64,000 bases of DNA from Propionicimonas sp020161015. Lineage in GTDB: Bacteria; Actinomycetota; Actinomycetes; Propionibacteriales; Propionibacteriaceae. Shown here piece after piece: positions 42,423 through 49,950 of the stretch; position 1 is the stretch's first letter; the number at the start of each line of letters is the position of its first letter. A program made the position numbers and the translations under genes. A model generated the notes under the pieces. The model was not told the origin of the DNA. It worked only from the letters and a program-made list of their open reading frames with translations, and did not search any database. The stretch lies in NCBI RefSeq assembly GCF_964266745.1, contig NZ_CAXWGX010000001.1:186001-250000 (forward strand). Reading direction: 5' to 3'.

Positions 42423-43279
42423 TTCTGCTCCTCCCCTTCCGCTGCCGGGACGCTGGGCACGACGTTCGGGTAGACCGGGGCGGTGATCTCGCCGGTCTGG
42501 CCGGACGCCTTCAGCGTGTTCAGGTAGGCCACGTAGTCCTCCTCGCTGACGACGTGGACGGTGAACAGCATGGCGGCGTGGTACGTCCCGCACAGCTCCG
42601 CGCACTTGCCGGAGTAGGTGCCGATCTTGTCCGGGGTGACGTCGAAGGAGTTCAGGCGCCCGGGGATCACGTCCAGCTTGTAGTAGAAGGCCGGGATGTA
42701 GAAGGAGTGGATCACGTCGGCCGAACGCAGGTTGAACCGCACCGGCTTGTCCACCGGCAGGTACAGGTCGGGGATCTTGTCGATCGTGCCGGCCTCGTGG
42801 ACGACGGCGCCGACGGCCGGGTTGGCGTCCTCCATGTACGAGAACGACCAGGACCACTTCTGGCCGACCACGTTGATGGTGTGCACCGGCTGGTCGGTGA
42901 CCTTCGCCTGGACGCCGTTCTGGGTCTGGACGGTGAAGAAGAACAGCACGCCGATGATCAGGAACGGCACCAGCGTGTAGAGCAGTTCGAGCGGCAGGTT
43001 GTACTGGCGCTGCGCCGGCAGGTGGTCGTCACCCTTCTTGCGGTAGCGGACCATCACCCAGATGATCAGGCCCCACACGAAGACGCCGACGGCCAGTGCC
43101 GCGATCCACGAACCCACCCACAGGTTGCCGATCAGCGGGGCCCGGTCGGACGCCGCCTCCGGCAGTCCGAACCGTCCCCACTGGGCCACGGTCTCGGCAC
43201 TGCAGCCGCTGAGGGCCACCGTCCCGACCAGGGCCGTCGTGGCCAGCACACGTCGCCTCGACCGTCCCTGTCGCCCCAC
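42419..43279 (-). CDS. ctaC: cytochrome c oxidase subunit II (lipoprotein, CuA)
   Basis: A 286-aa subunit II. Lipoprotein signal with lipobox Cys26 (VALSGC), two transmembrane helices (about 52-78 and 96-118), then the extracytoplasmic cupredoxin domain. CuA ligands: His191, Cys226, Cys230, His234 and Met237 in SGKCAELCGTYHAAM; aromatic entry patch QKWSWSFSY. It accepts electrons from QcrC. It starts with GTG. A TAGGGT -10 candidate on the minus strand at 43323-43328 gives a roughly 37-nt leader. Confidence 0.96.
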   Translation of the reverse strand: MGRQGRSRRRVLATTALVGTVALSGCSAETVAQWGRFGLPEAASDRAPLIGNLWVGSWIAALAVGVFVWGLIIWVMVRYRKKGDDHLPAQRQYNLPLELLYTLVPFLIIGVLFFFTVQTQNGVQAKVTDQPVHTINVVGQKWSWSFSYMEDANPAVGAVVHEAGTIDKIPDLYLPVDKPVRFNLRSADVIHSFYIPAFYYKLDVIPGRLNSFDVTPDKIGTYSGKCAELCGTYHAAMLFTVHVVSEEDYVAYLNTLKASGQTGEITAPVYPNVVPSVPAAEGEEQK

Positions 43280-43342
43280 GAGGTGCCCTTCCGGTTCGAT
43301 GCCTGCTCTTGGAATGCGCGAAACCCTAGCTTCAGGGGCAGG

Positions 43343-43693
43343 TCAGTGGAAGCTGTCCCCACACGCGCAGGAGCCCGTCGCGTTCGGGTTGTCGATGGTG
43401 AATCCCTGCTGCTCGATGGTGTCGACGAAGTCGATCGTGGCACCGATGAGGTAGGGGGCGCTCATGCGGTCGGTGACCACATTGACGCCGTACCAGTCGG
43501 CGACGACGTCGCCGTCGAGGGTGCGGTCGTCGAGCTGGAGCTGGTAGCGCAGGCCCGAGCAGCCGCCGGGGGCCACCGAGATCCGCAGCGCCAGGCTGTC
43601 GACGTCCTCGTTGGAGATGAGGTCCTTGACCTTGGCGGCAGCCCCCTCGGTGAGGGTGATGCCGTCGGTGGTGACCTGGGAGTCGAGGGTCAT
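43343..43693 (-). CDS. erpA: iron-sulfur cluster insertion protein (A-type carrier)
   Basis: A 116-aa A-type Fe-S carrier of the IscA/ErpA/SufA family. The three cluster-binding Cys are present: one in VAPGGCSGLRYQL and two in the terminal SCACGDSF. It delivers clusters to apoproteins; the position just upstream of the oxidase operon is conserved in actinobacteria. ATG 43691-43693 with AAGGA upstream. Confidence 0.93.
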   Translation of the reverse strand: MTLDSQVTTDGITLTEGAAAKVKDLISNEDVDSLALRISVAPGGCSGLRYQLQLDDRTLDGDVVADWYGVNVVTDRMSAPYLIGATIDFVDTIEQQGFTIDNPNATGSCACGDSFH

Positions 43694-43787
43694 ATTGTTC
43701 CTGGATCCTTCCGGAATGAGGCTTCCTGCACTGCAACCGCCCCTGTGGGACGGGTATTCCGCAGTCAGGTCAGTCTACGTGAGGGGC

Positions 43788-44744
43788 TCAGGAACCCGGT
43801 ACCCAGCCGGAGGCGATGCGTGCCGCCACGCCGGCCAGGGCTGCCGCGTCCACCGGCCCGGACGGCAACAGGTGCGCGGCCTCGATGCCGAGCGTGCGCA
43901 GCTCGCGGCGGGCGAGGCCCGTCCCCGTCGTGACGAGCACGCACGGGCGTTGGGCCTGCTCGGCCCACTCGGCGACGGCCACGACGACCGGGCCGCCGCG
44001 GTCCAGGGCGGACAGCTCTGTGCAGCCGGTGACGACCAGGTCGGCCGCCCGCAGCGTCCGTTCGAGGCCCGCCTCCCGGTGGCAAAACTGCGTACCGCTG
44101 AGGAGCCGTCCCTCGGACGCGAGGATCGCCAGCCCCGTCCCGCCGGCGGCCCCGCCACCGGGCGCGACCGCCAGGCCGTCCCCCCACTCCGCGGCACGGG
44201 CGGCAAGCGCCGCGTCGGCGGCCAGGAGTTCGGCGACGTCGAGGCGGGCGGCGAAGGCCCGCCGGGCCAGCCCGCCCCCGATCCCGGTCGCCGGGAGCTC
44301 CAGCTCCTCGGCGGGCACGAGCCCGGTGACCACGCGTCCGGCGAGGGCCGCGCCGGCCACCTCCCGCAGACCGGCCCCACCGTCGTGGGCGGTGACGCCG
44401 GTCAGGTCGAGCACCACCTCGCGGTCGTCGGGACGAAGCGACGCGACCAGCCACTCGCCGACGTCCGCTGTGCCGGCCTCCGGCGCCCAGGGTGCCGTCT
44501 GCGGTTGCTGGAGGCCCACCAGGAGCCGTCCGTCGCCACGCACGAGCCAGCGATCGCCCTCGATCCGGGGCGACACGCCCCACAGGGCCGCGACCGCGAT
44601 CGCCAGCGGCGGGCCGCCGGCAGCGACCGGCACGACGGCCACCTCCGCGGAAGGCGCGAAACCGCGGCCGAGGGCTGTCCCCGCCGCGACCGGGTCGAGG
44701 TCGCCGATGGCGCCGGTGACGACAGCGACGCGCAGCCTGCTCAC
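43788..44744 (-). CDS. glycerate kinase (GarK/GlxK family), divergent
   Basis: A 318-aa protein related to type 1 glycerate kinases, which phosphorylate D-glycerate to 2-phosphoglycerate. Family segments: LDLTGVTAHDGGAGLREVAG, LAVAPGGGAAGGTGLAIL (the GxGAAGGxG glycine motif), GTQFCHREAGLERTLRAADLVVTG, and the C-terminal strand-helix. It is shorter than typical members (about 370 aa), lacking part of the N-terminal lobe. It starts with GTG, coupled by a 4-bp overlap to the coiled-coil gene upstream. Activity is inferred. Confidence 0.75.
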   Translation of the reverse strand: MSRLRVAVVTGAIGDLDPVAAGTALGRGFAPSAEVAVVPVAAGGPPLAIAVAALWGVSPRIEGDRWLVRGDGRLLVGLQQPQTAPWAPEAGTADVGEWLVASLRPDDREVVLDLTGVTAHDGGAGLREVAGAALAGRVVTGLVPAEELELPATGIGGGLARRAFAARLDVAELLAADAALAARAAEWGDGLAVAPGGGAAGGTGLAILASEGRLLSGTQFCHREAGLERTLRAADLVVTGCTELSALDRGGPVVVAVAEWAEQAQRPCVLVTTGTGLARRELRTLGIEAAHLLPSGPVDAAALAGVAARIASGWVPGS

Positions 44745-45085
44745 GCCTGCTCCGGGAACGGCGGTTGCTCGAAGCGCCCGGACGGCGTCTCGGGGGGCAG
44801 TTCCACCGGCTCGACGGCCCCCTCGCCGTGCAGGCGCCGCACGGCCTCGCGGAGCGCGGCGGCCTCGTCGCGCAACCGGCCGGCGCGCACGGACAACTCG
44901 TCGAACCGGGCGGCGAGGGCCTGCTCGCGCCGCAGTGCCTCGGGCGGGTCGAGGCGCGGCCGGTCGAAGGCGAGCCGCCGGCGGGCAGCGGCGACGTCCG
45001 CGAGGTCGGCCCGCACGTCGTGGAGGGAGGCGAGGGCGCGCTGGTAGGCGAGCTCTGCCGCCTCGCGACCACCGGCTTCGACCAC
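44741..45085 (-). CDS. small coiled-coil protein
   Basis: A 114-aa, strongly charged, mostly helical protein rich in Arg, Glu, Ala and Leu (heptad-like LAYQRALASLHDVRADLADVA; RFDELSVRAGRLRDEAAAL), ending with a Pro-rich tail. No motif identifies a function. It starts with GTG and is coupled to the glycerate kinase gene, with which it is co-conserved in related actinobacteria by position. It is divergent from the DUF3043 gene. Confidence 0.65.
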   Translation of the reverse strand: MVEAGGREAAELAYQRALASLHDVRADLADVAAARRRLAFDRPRLDPPEALRREQALAARFDELSVRAGRLRDEAAALREAVRRLHGEGAVEPVELPPETPSGRFEQPPFPEQA

Positions 45086-45122
45086 GTCCGACTCCCCTCG
45101 TTCCCCGGGCCGCCGAGTGACC

Positions 45123-45128
45123 TAGGAT
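45123..45128 (+). promoter_or_regulatory. -10 element of DUF3043 gene
   Basis: TAGGAT; transcription would start near 45135, leaving a roughly 28-nt leader with GAGG before GTG 45163. This gene is therefore leadered, in contrast to many others here. Confidence 0.45.
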
Positions 45129-45162
45129 GTGGCAGTCATGTTCGCACCAAGCGAGGTTTGAA

Positions 45163-45741
45163 GTGGGACTGTTCCGCCCTTACGAGCGCCCCGAGGGTGA
45201 ATCGGCAACGCCCGAGCCCACCCCGGCCGCCACCCCCGACACCGCCAGGGCGGTGGGGAAGGGCGCGCCCACCCCGTCGCGTCGCGAGGCGGAGGCCGCC
45301 CGCCGCGAGCGGCTCAACCCGACCCTGTCGCCCAAGGAGCTCCGCCAGCGCGAGCGCGCAGCGAAGAACGCCCTGCGCGACGAGCAGTTCGCCCGCACGG
45401 AGGCGGCTCCCGGCAAGGTGCTGATGCGCGACTACGTCGACTCCCGGCGCGGGGTTGCCCAGTGGTCGATGCCGATCCTGATGATCACGCTCGCCCTCTC
45501 GCTGGTCATCAGCGGGTTCGGCAACGACGCGGCGCTGGCCGTCACCGGCTTCACCTACTCGATCTTCCTGCTGATCGCCGTCGACCTGTTCCTGACCTGG
45601 CGCGGCTTCAAGAAGCTGCACGCCGAGCGCCTGCCGAAGGAGCCCCTGAAGGGGCTGGTCGGCTACATGCTCAACCGGGCCATCAACATCCGCCGGCTGC
45701 GGCTGCCCGCGCCGCGGGTGAAGCCGGGCGACCAGATCTAG
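45163..45741 (+). CDS. DUF3043 membrane protein
   Basis: A 192-aa actinobacterial DUF3043 protein. It begins MGLFRPYERPEGE, has a Pro/Thr-rich then strongly basic segment (SRREAEAARRERLNPTLSPK; LRQRERAAKNALRDEQFAR), then two transmembrane helices (about 100-120 and 127-147) and a basic C-terminal tail. GTG 45163 matches the family N-terminus and has GAGG upstream. The function is unknown; it is widely conserved near cta/qcr genes. Confidence 0.85.
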   Translation: MGLFRPYERPEGESATPEPTPAATPDTARAVGKGAPTPSRREAEAARRERLNPTLSPKELRQRERAAKNALRDEQFARTEAAPGKVLMRDYVDSRRGVAQWSMPILMITLALSLVISGFGNDAALAVTGFTYSIFLLIAVDLFLTWRGFKKLHAERLPKEPLKGLVGYMLNRAINIRRLRLPAPRVKPGDQI

Positions 45742-45743
45742 CC

Positions 45744-45947
45744 GTGGGCTACTACTGGGCGGTAACGCCGGAGCCCACGGAGGAGGACGCCGCAGAGCTC
45801 GGCCTCGAGGTCGAGTTCGACGACCAGGGCCAGGCGGAGGCGTGGCTCACGACGAGCTACCTGGAGCTCTCCGGTGCCGGCATCCACGAAGTGACCCTGT
45901 ACGAGAACGACCGGCTCGTCTACGGGCCGATGAGCCTGGACGACTGA
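45744..45947 (+). CDS. small conserved acidic protein
   Basis: A 67-aa acidic protein: MGYYWAVTPEPTEEDAAELG, then VEFDDQGQAEAWLTTSYLE and VTLYENDRLVYGPMSLDD. The pattern (aromatic N-terminus, one helix, terminal beta hairpin) is that of a short conserved hypothetical found next to DUF3043 genes. GTG 45744 lies 2 nt after the DUF3043 stop. There is no membrane segment and no recognised function. Confidence 0.7.
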   Translation: MGYYWAVTPEPTEEDAAELGLEVEFDDQGQAEAWLTTSYLELSGAGIHEVTLYENDRLVYGPMSLDD

Positions 45948-45959
45948 CCGCAGGGGCGG

Positions 45960-46703
45960 TCAGCGCAGCCGGGCGGCCAGCGTCTCCACGGTCGCCCGCA
46001 GCCGCTCCAGCACCCGGTCGCGGTCGACCGGCAGCGGGGCCTGCCAGGTGACGGCGACCGCCGCGAGGTTCGACGGCGAGGGCACAGCCACCGCGACGGA
46101 CGCGAAGCCTTCCGTGACCTCGGAGTCCTCCTCCGCGAATCCCTGCCGGCGGGTGGCGGCGAGAATCCCGCGCAGCTCGGCGAGCGTCCCCGGCCCGATG
46201 GCGGTGCGCCGCACCAGCGCGGCACGCGACGGGTAGAGGGCACGCACCTGCGCGGGGGGCAGGCCGGCGAGGATGGCCCGCCCGGACGCGGTCAGGTGGG
46301 CGGGCAGCCGGACGCCGACGTCGGTCACCAGCCGCGCCCGCCCCGCTGCACGCTCCTCGACCAGGTAGACCACGTCGGCGCCGAACAGCACGGCCAGGTG
46401 GGCCGACAGTCCGAGGGAGTCGACCAGCCGGGCGATCGGCAGCCGGGCCAGCCGGGTCAGGGGCGCCTGGCGGGTGTAGCCCTGGCCGACCTCCCACGCG
46501 GCGACGCCGACGCCCCACATCTGGTCCTCCGGGTAGTGCACGACGAAGGACTCAGCCGCCATCGCGTGCAGCAGGTGGTAGGTCGTGGAGCGCGGCAGCC
46601 CGATCTCCGCGGCGATCCGCTGCGCCGGGACGGGTGCGGTGCGCCCGGAGAGGAAGCGCAGCACCCGCAGCGCCGCGGTCGCAGCCGGGACGGGACGACT
46701 CAT
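45960..46703 (-). CDS. IclR-family transcriptional regulator of the hut cluster
   Basis: A 247-aa IclR regulator: N-terminal winged HTH (about 5-65, ALRVLRFLSGR, RIAAEIGLPRSTTYHLLHAM) and C-terminal effector domain (LTASGRAILAGLPP; GFAEEDSEVTEGFASVAVAV). It is divergent from hutH with two 16-bp palindromes between them, so it most likely controls histidine degradation with a pathway intermediate such as urocanate as ligand. Its own -10-like GAGACT overlaps one palindrome, suggesting autoregulation. ATG 46701-46703. Confidence 0.85.
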   Translation of the reverse strand: MSRPVPAATAALRVLRFLSGRTAPVPAQRIAAEIGLPRSTTYHLLHAMAAESFVVHYPEDQMWGVGVAAWEVGQGYTRQAPLTRLARLPIARLVDSLGLSAHLAVLFGADVVYLVEERAAGRARLVTDVGVRLPAHLTASGRAILAGLPPAQVRALYPSRAALVRRTAIGPGTLAELRGILAATRRQGFAEEDSEVTEGFASVAVAVPSPSNLAAVAVTWQAPLPVDRDRVLERLRATVETLAARLR

Positions 46704-46710
46704 GGCACCA

Positions 46711-46726
46711 GTCTCGCATCCGAGAC
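46711..46726. promoter_or_regulatory. palindrome 1 in IclR-hutH intergenic region (likely operator)
   Basis: Perfect 6-4-6 inverted repeat GTCTCG-CATC-CGAGAC. It overlaps the presumed -10 of the regulator gene. Length and symmetry fit IclR binding sites. Confidence 0.55.
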
Positions 46727-46739
46727 AGCAGTGCCGGGA

Positions 46740-46755
46740 CGGGCGTTCACGCCCG
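46740..46755. promoter_or_regulatory. palindrome 2 in IclR-hutH intergenic region (likely operator)
   Basis: Perfect 6-4-6 inverted repeat CGGGCG-TTCA-CGCCCG, 29 bp from palindrome 1 centre to centre. It covers the expected -35 of hutH, whose weak -10-like TTGAAT (46769-46774) lies 6 nt before ATG 46781. Confidence 0.5.
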
Positions 46756-46780
46756 GCCCCGGCGGGGCTTGAATGGCTCC

Positions 46781-48301
46781 ATGGTCGAGATCGCTGTGGG
46801 CACCGGGCCGCTGGCCCGTACGGACGTGGTCGCGGTGGCGCGCGAGGGCGCCCGCGTCCGGCTGGACGAGGGTGCGCAGGCGGCCATCAGGGCCTCCCGC
46901 CGGCACATCGACGCGCTGGCCGCCGCCGGCGACGGCGTCTACGGCGTCTCCACCGGGTTCGGCGCGCTGGCCACCCGCAGCATCCCCGCGTCCGAGCGCA
47001 CGCGGCTCCAGCGCAGCCTCATCCGCTCCCACGCCGCCGGGAACGGCCCGCTCGTCGAGGACGAGGTGGTCCGCGCGCTGATGCTGCTGCGGCTGCGGAC
47101 GCTCGCCGGCGGCCACAGCGGCGTCCGGCTGGAGACCGCGCAGGCCTACGCGGCGCTGCTCAACTCCGGGCTCGTGCCGCTGGTGCACGAGTACGGCAGC
47201 CTGGGCTGCTCCGGTGACCTGGCCCCGCTCGCGCACTGCGCGCTGGCCCTGATCGGCGAGGGCGAGGTGCGCGACGGCGGCGTGGTGCGGCCAGCGGCGG
47301 AGGCGCTCGCCGACCACGGCCTCGCCCCCGTGGTGCTGGCGGAGAAGGAGGGCCTGGCGCTGATCAACGGCACCGACGGCATGCTCGGCATGCTCGTGCT
47401 CGCGCTCGCCGACCTCGAGGTCCTGCTCGACACCGCCGACCTGGCCGCGGCCATGAGCGTCGAGGGCCAGCTCGGCACCGATCGCACCTTCGCCGCGGAC
47501 CTCATGGCGCTCCGTCCCCAGGTGGGCCAGGCCACGAGCGCGGCCAACCTGCGCCGGTTCCTCGCCGGCTCCCCGATCGTGGCGAGCCACCGGCACGGCG
47601 ACGGCGTGGTGCAGGACGCCTACTCGCTGCGCTGCACCCCGCAGGTGCACGGCAGCGTGCGCGACGCCGTGGACCACGCCGCGACGATCGCCGAGCGGGA
47701 GCTCGCGTCCGCCATCGACAACCCCTCCGTGCTCGACGACGGGCGCGTGGAGTCCCACGGCAACTTCCACGGCGCGCCGGTGGCGCACGTGCTGGACTTC
47801 CTCGCCATCGGCGTCGCTGACGTCGCCGGCATCAGCGAGCGCCGCACCGACCGCTTCCTCGACGTCGCCAGGAACCGCGGGCTCCCGCCCTTCCTGGCCG
47901 ACGACCCGGGCATCGACTCCGGGCTGATGATCGCCCAGTACACCCAGGCAGGGGTGGTCTCCACGCTGAAGCGGCTGGCCGTCCCGGCCAGCGTCGACTC
48001 GATCCCCTCCAGCGCCCTCCAGGAGGACCACGTCTCGATGGGCTGGGCGGCCGCCCGCAAGCTGCGCACCGCCGTGGACGGGCTCGCCCGCGTGCTCGCC
48101 GTCGAGGTGATGGCCGCGGCCCGCGGCATCGACCTGCGCGCCCCTCTGCGTCCGGCCCCCGCGACGGCCGCGGCGATCGCCGTGCTGCGCGCGTCCGTCC
48201 CCGGGCCGGGCCCCGACCGCTTCCTCGCCCCCGAGATCGAAGCCACCCACCGACTCGTCGCCAGCGGAGCGCTGGTGGCGGCAGCGAAGGAGAACTCATG
48301 A
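46781..48301 (+). CDS. hutH: histidine ammonia-lyase
   Basis: A 506-aa histidine ammonia-lyase (L-His to urocanate + ammonia), first step of the hut pathway. The autocatalytic MIO triad is Cys143-Ser144-Gly145 in GSLGCSGDLAPLAH, a Cys in place of the usual Ala. Other landmarks: YGVSTGFGALA with catalytic Tyr, LINGTDGM, QDAYSLRCTPQVHG and SIPSSALQEDHVSMG. ATG 46781 is at the family N-terminus. It is coupled to hutU by a 4-bp overlap. Confidence 0.95.
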   Translation: MVEIAVGTGPLARTDVVAVAREGARVRLDEGAQAAIRASRRHIDALAAAGDGVYGVSTGFGALATRSIPASERTRLQRSLIRSHAAGNGPLVEDEVVRALMLLRLRTLAGGHSGVRLETAQAYAALLNSGLVPLVHEYGSLGCSGDLAPLAHCALALIGEGEVRDGGVVRPAAEALADHGLAPVVLAEKEGLALINGTDGMLGMLVLALADLEVLLDTADLAAAMSVEGQLGTDRTFAADLMALRPQVGQATSAANLRRFLAGSPIVASHRHGDGVVQDAYSLRCTPQVHGSVRDAVDHAATIAERELASAIDNPSVLDDGRVESHGNFHGAPVAHVLDFLAIGVADVAGISERRTDRFLDVARNRGLPPFLADDPGIDSGLMIAQYTQAGVVSTLKRLAVPASVDSIPSSALQEDHVSMGWAAARKLRTAVDGLARVLAVEVMAAARGIDLRAPLRPAPATAAAIAVLRASVPGPGPDRFLAPEIEATHRLVASGALVAAAKENS

Positions 48302-49950
48302 CGCACGATCCCGTCCGCGCCCCCCGGGGGACCGCGCTGAGCGCGAAGTCCTGGCAGACCGAGGCGCCGCTGCGCATGCTGATGAACAACCTCGACCCCG
48401 AGGTGGCCGAGCGGCCGGACGACCTGGTCGTCTACGGCGGGACCGGCCGCGCGGCGCGCTCGTGGGAGGCCTTCGACGCCATCGCCGCCACCCTGCGCGA
48501 CCTCGAGGACGACGAGACCCTACTGGTGCAGTCCGGCAAGCCGGTCGGGGTGTTCCGGACGCACGAGTGGGCCCCGCGGGTGCTCATCGCCAACTCCAAC
48601 CTCGTCGGCGACTGGGCCACCTGGCCGGAGTTCCGCCGGCTGGAGGCCAAGGGGCTGATGATGTACGGCCAGATGACGGCCGGCTCGTGGATCTACATCG
48701 GCACCCAGGGCATCCTCCAGGGCACCTACGAGACGTTCGGCGCCGTGGCGCGCAAGCGCTTCGGCGGCACGCTCGCCGGCACCCTCACCCTCACCGGCGG
48801 CTGCGGGGGCATGGGCGGAGCGCAGCCCCTGGCGGTCACCATGAACGAGGGTGCGGTGCTGATCGTCGACGTGGACGCCGGCCGGCTCGCACGGCGCGTC
48901 GAGCACGGCTACCTCGACGAGTACACCGCCGACTACCCGACCGCCGTGGAGCGCGTCCTGGCGGCGAAGGCGGAGCGGCGCCCGCTGTCGGTGGGGCTGG
49001 TGGGCAACGCCGCGGAGGTGTTCCCGCGGCTGCTCGCCGAGGGCGTCGCGGTGGACGTGGTCACCGACCAGACCTCCGCGCACGACCCGCTCAGCTACCT
49101 GCCGATCGGCATCCCGGTGGAGGACTGGCACCGGGTCGCCGCCGAGGATCCGGCCGGGTTCACCGACCGCGCCCGGGCGTCGATGGCGCGGCACGTCGAG
49201 GCCATGGTCGGCTTCCTCGACGCCGGGTCAGAGGTGTTCGACTACGGCAACTCGTTGCGGGCCGAGGCAGAACTGGGCGGCTACGACCGGGCGTTCGCCT
49301 TCCCCGGCTTCGTGCCGGCCTACATCCGTCCGCTGTTCTGCGAGGGCAAGGGCCCGTTCCGCTGGGCGGCCCTCTCCGGCGACCCCGCCGACATCGCCGC
49401 GACGGACCGTGCGATCCTCGAGCTCTTCCCGCACGACGAGCACCTGCGGCGCTGGATCACCAAGGCCGGCGAGCAGGTGCACTTCGAGGGTCTCCCGGCA
49501 CGGATCTGCTGGCTGGGCTACGGCGAACGGCACCTGGCCGGGCTGAAGTTCAACGAGATGGTCGCCTCCGGAGAGCTCTCCGCGCCCGTCGTGATCGGGC
49601 GGGACCACCTCGACTCCGGCTCGGTCGCCTCTCCGTACCGGGAGACCGAGGCGATGGCAGACGGCTCGGACGCGATCGCGGACTGGCCGTTGCTCAACGC
49701 CCTGCTCAACACGGCGTCCGGCGCCACCTGGGTGTCGCTGCACCACGGCGGTGGCGTCGGCATCGGCCGCTCGATCCACGCCGGGCAGGTGGTCGTCGCC
49801 GACGGCACGCCGCTCGCGGCGGAGAAGATCTCCCGGGTGCTGGTGAACGACCCGGGCACCGGGGTCATGCGGCACGTGGACGCCGGCTACGAGCGGGCGC
49901 GCGAGGTGGCCCGGGAGCGCGGCGTCCGCATCCCCATGATGGAGCAGTGA
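48298..49950 (+). CDS. hutU: urocanate hydratase
   Basis: A 550-aa NAD-dependent urocanase (urocanate to imidazolone propionate). Conserved text: LRMLMNNLDPEVAERPDDLV, WEAFDAI, IANSNLVGDWA, TLTGGCGGMGGAQPLAVTMN (NAD site), DQTSAHDPLSYLPIG, and LHHGGGVGIGRSIHAGQVVV with the invariant Gly-rich loop. Start ATG overlaps the hutH stop; stop overlaps the M20 gene by 4 bp. Confidence 0.97.
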   Translation: MTHDPVRAPRGTALSAKSWQTEAPLRMLMNNLDPEVAERPDDLVVYGGTGRAARSWEAFDAIAATLRDLEDDETLLVQSGKPVGVFRTHEWAPRVLIANSNLVGDWATWPEFRRLEAKGLMMYGQMTAGSWIYIGTQGILQGTYETFGAVARKRFGGTLAGTLTLTGGCGGMGGAQPLAVTMNEGAVLIVDVDAGRLARRVEHGYLDEYTADYPTAVERVLAAKAERRPLSVGLVGNAAEVFPRLLAEGVAVDVVTDQTSAHDPLSYLPIGIPVEDWHRVAAEDPAGFTDRARASMARHVEAMVGFLDAGSEVFDYGNSLRAEAELGGYDRAFAFPGFVPAYIRPLFCEGKGPFRWAALSGDPADIAATDRAILELFPHDEHLRRWITKAGEQVHFEGLPARICWLGYGERHLAGLKFNEMVASGELSAPVVIGRDHLDSGSVASPYRETEAMADGSDAIADWPLLNALLNTASGATWVSLHHGGGVGIGRSIHAGQVVVADGTPLAAEKISRVLVNDPGTGVMRHVDAGYERAREVARERGVRIPMMEQ

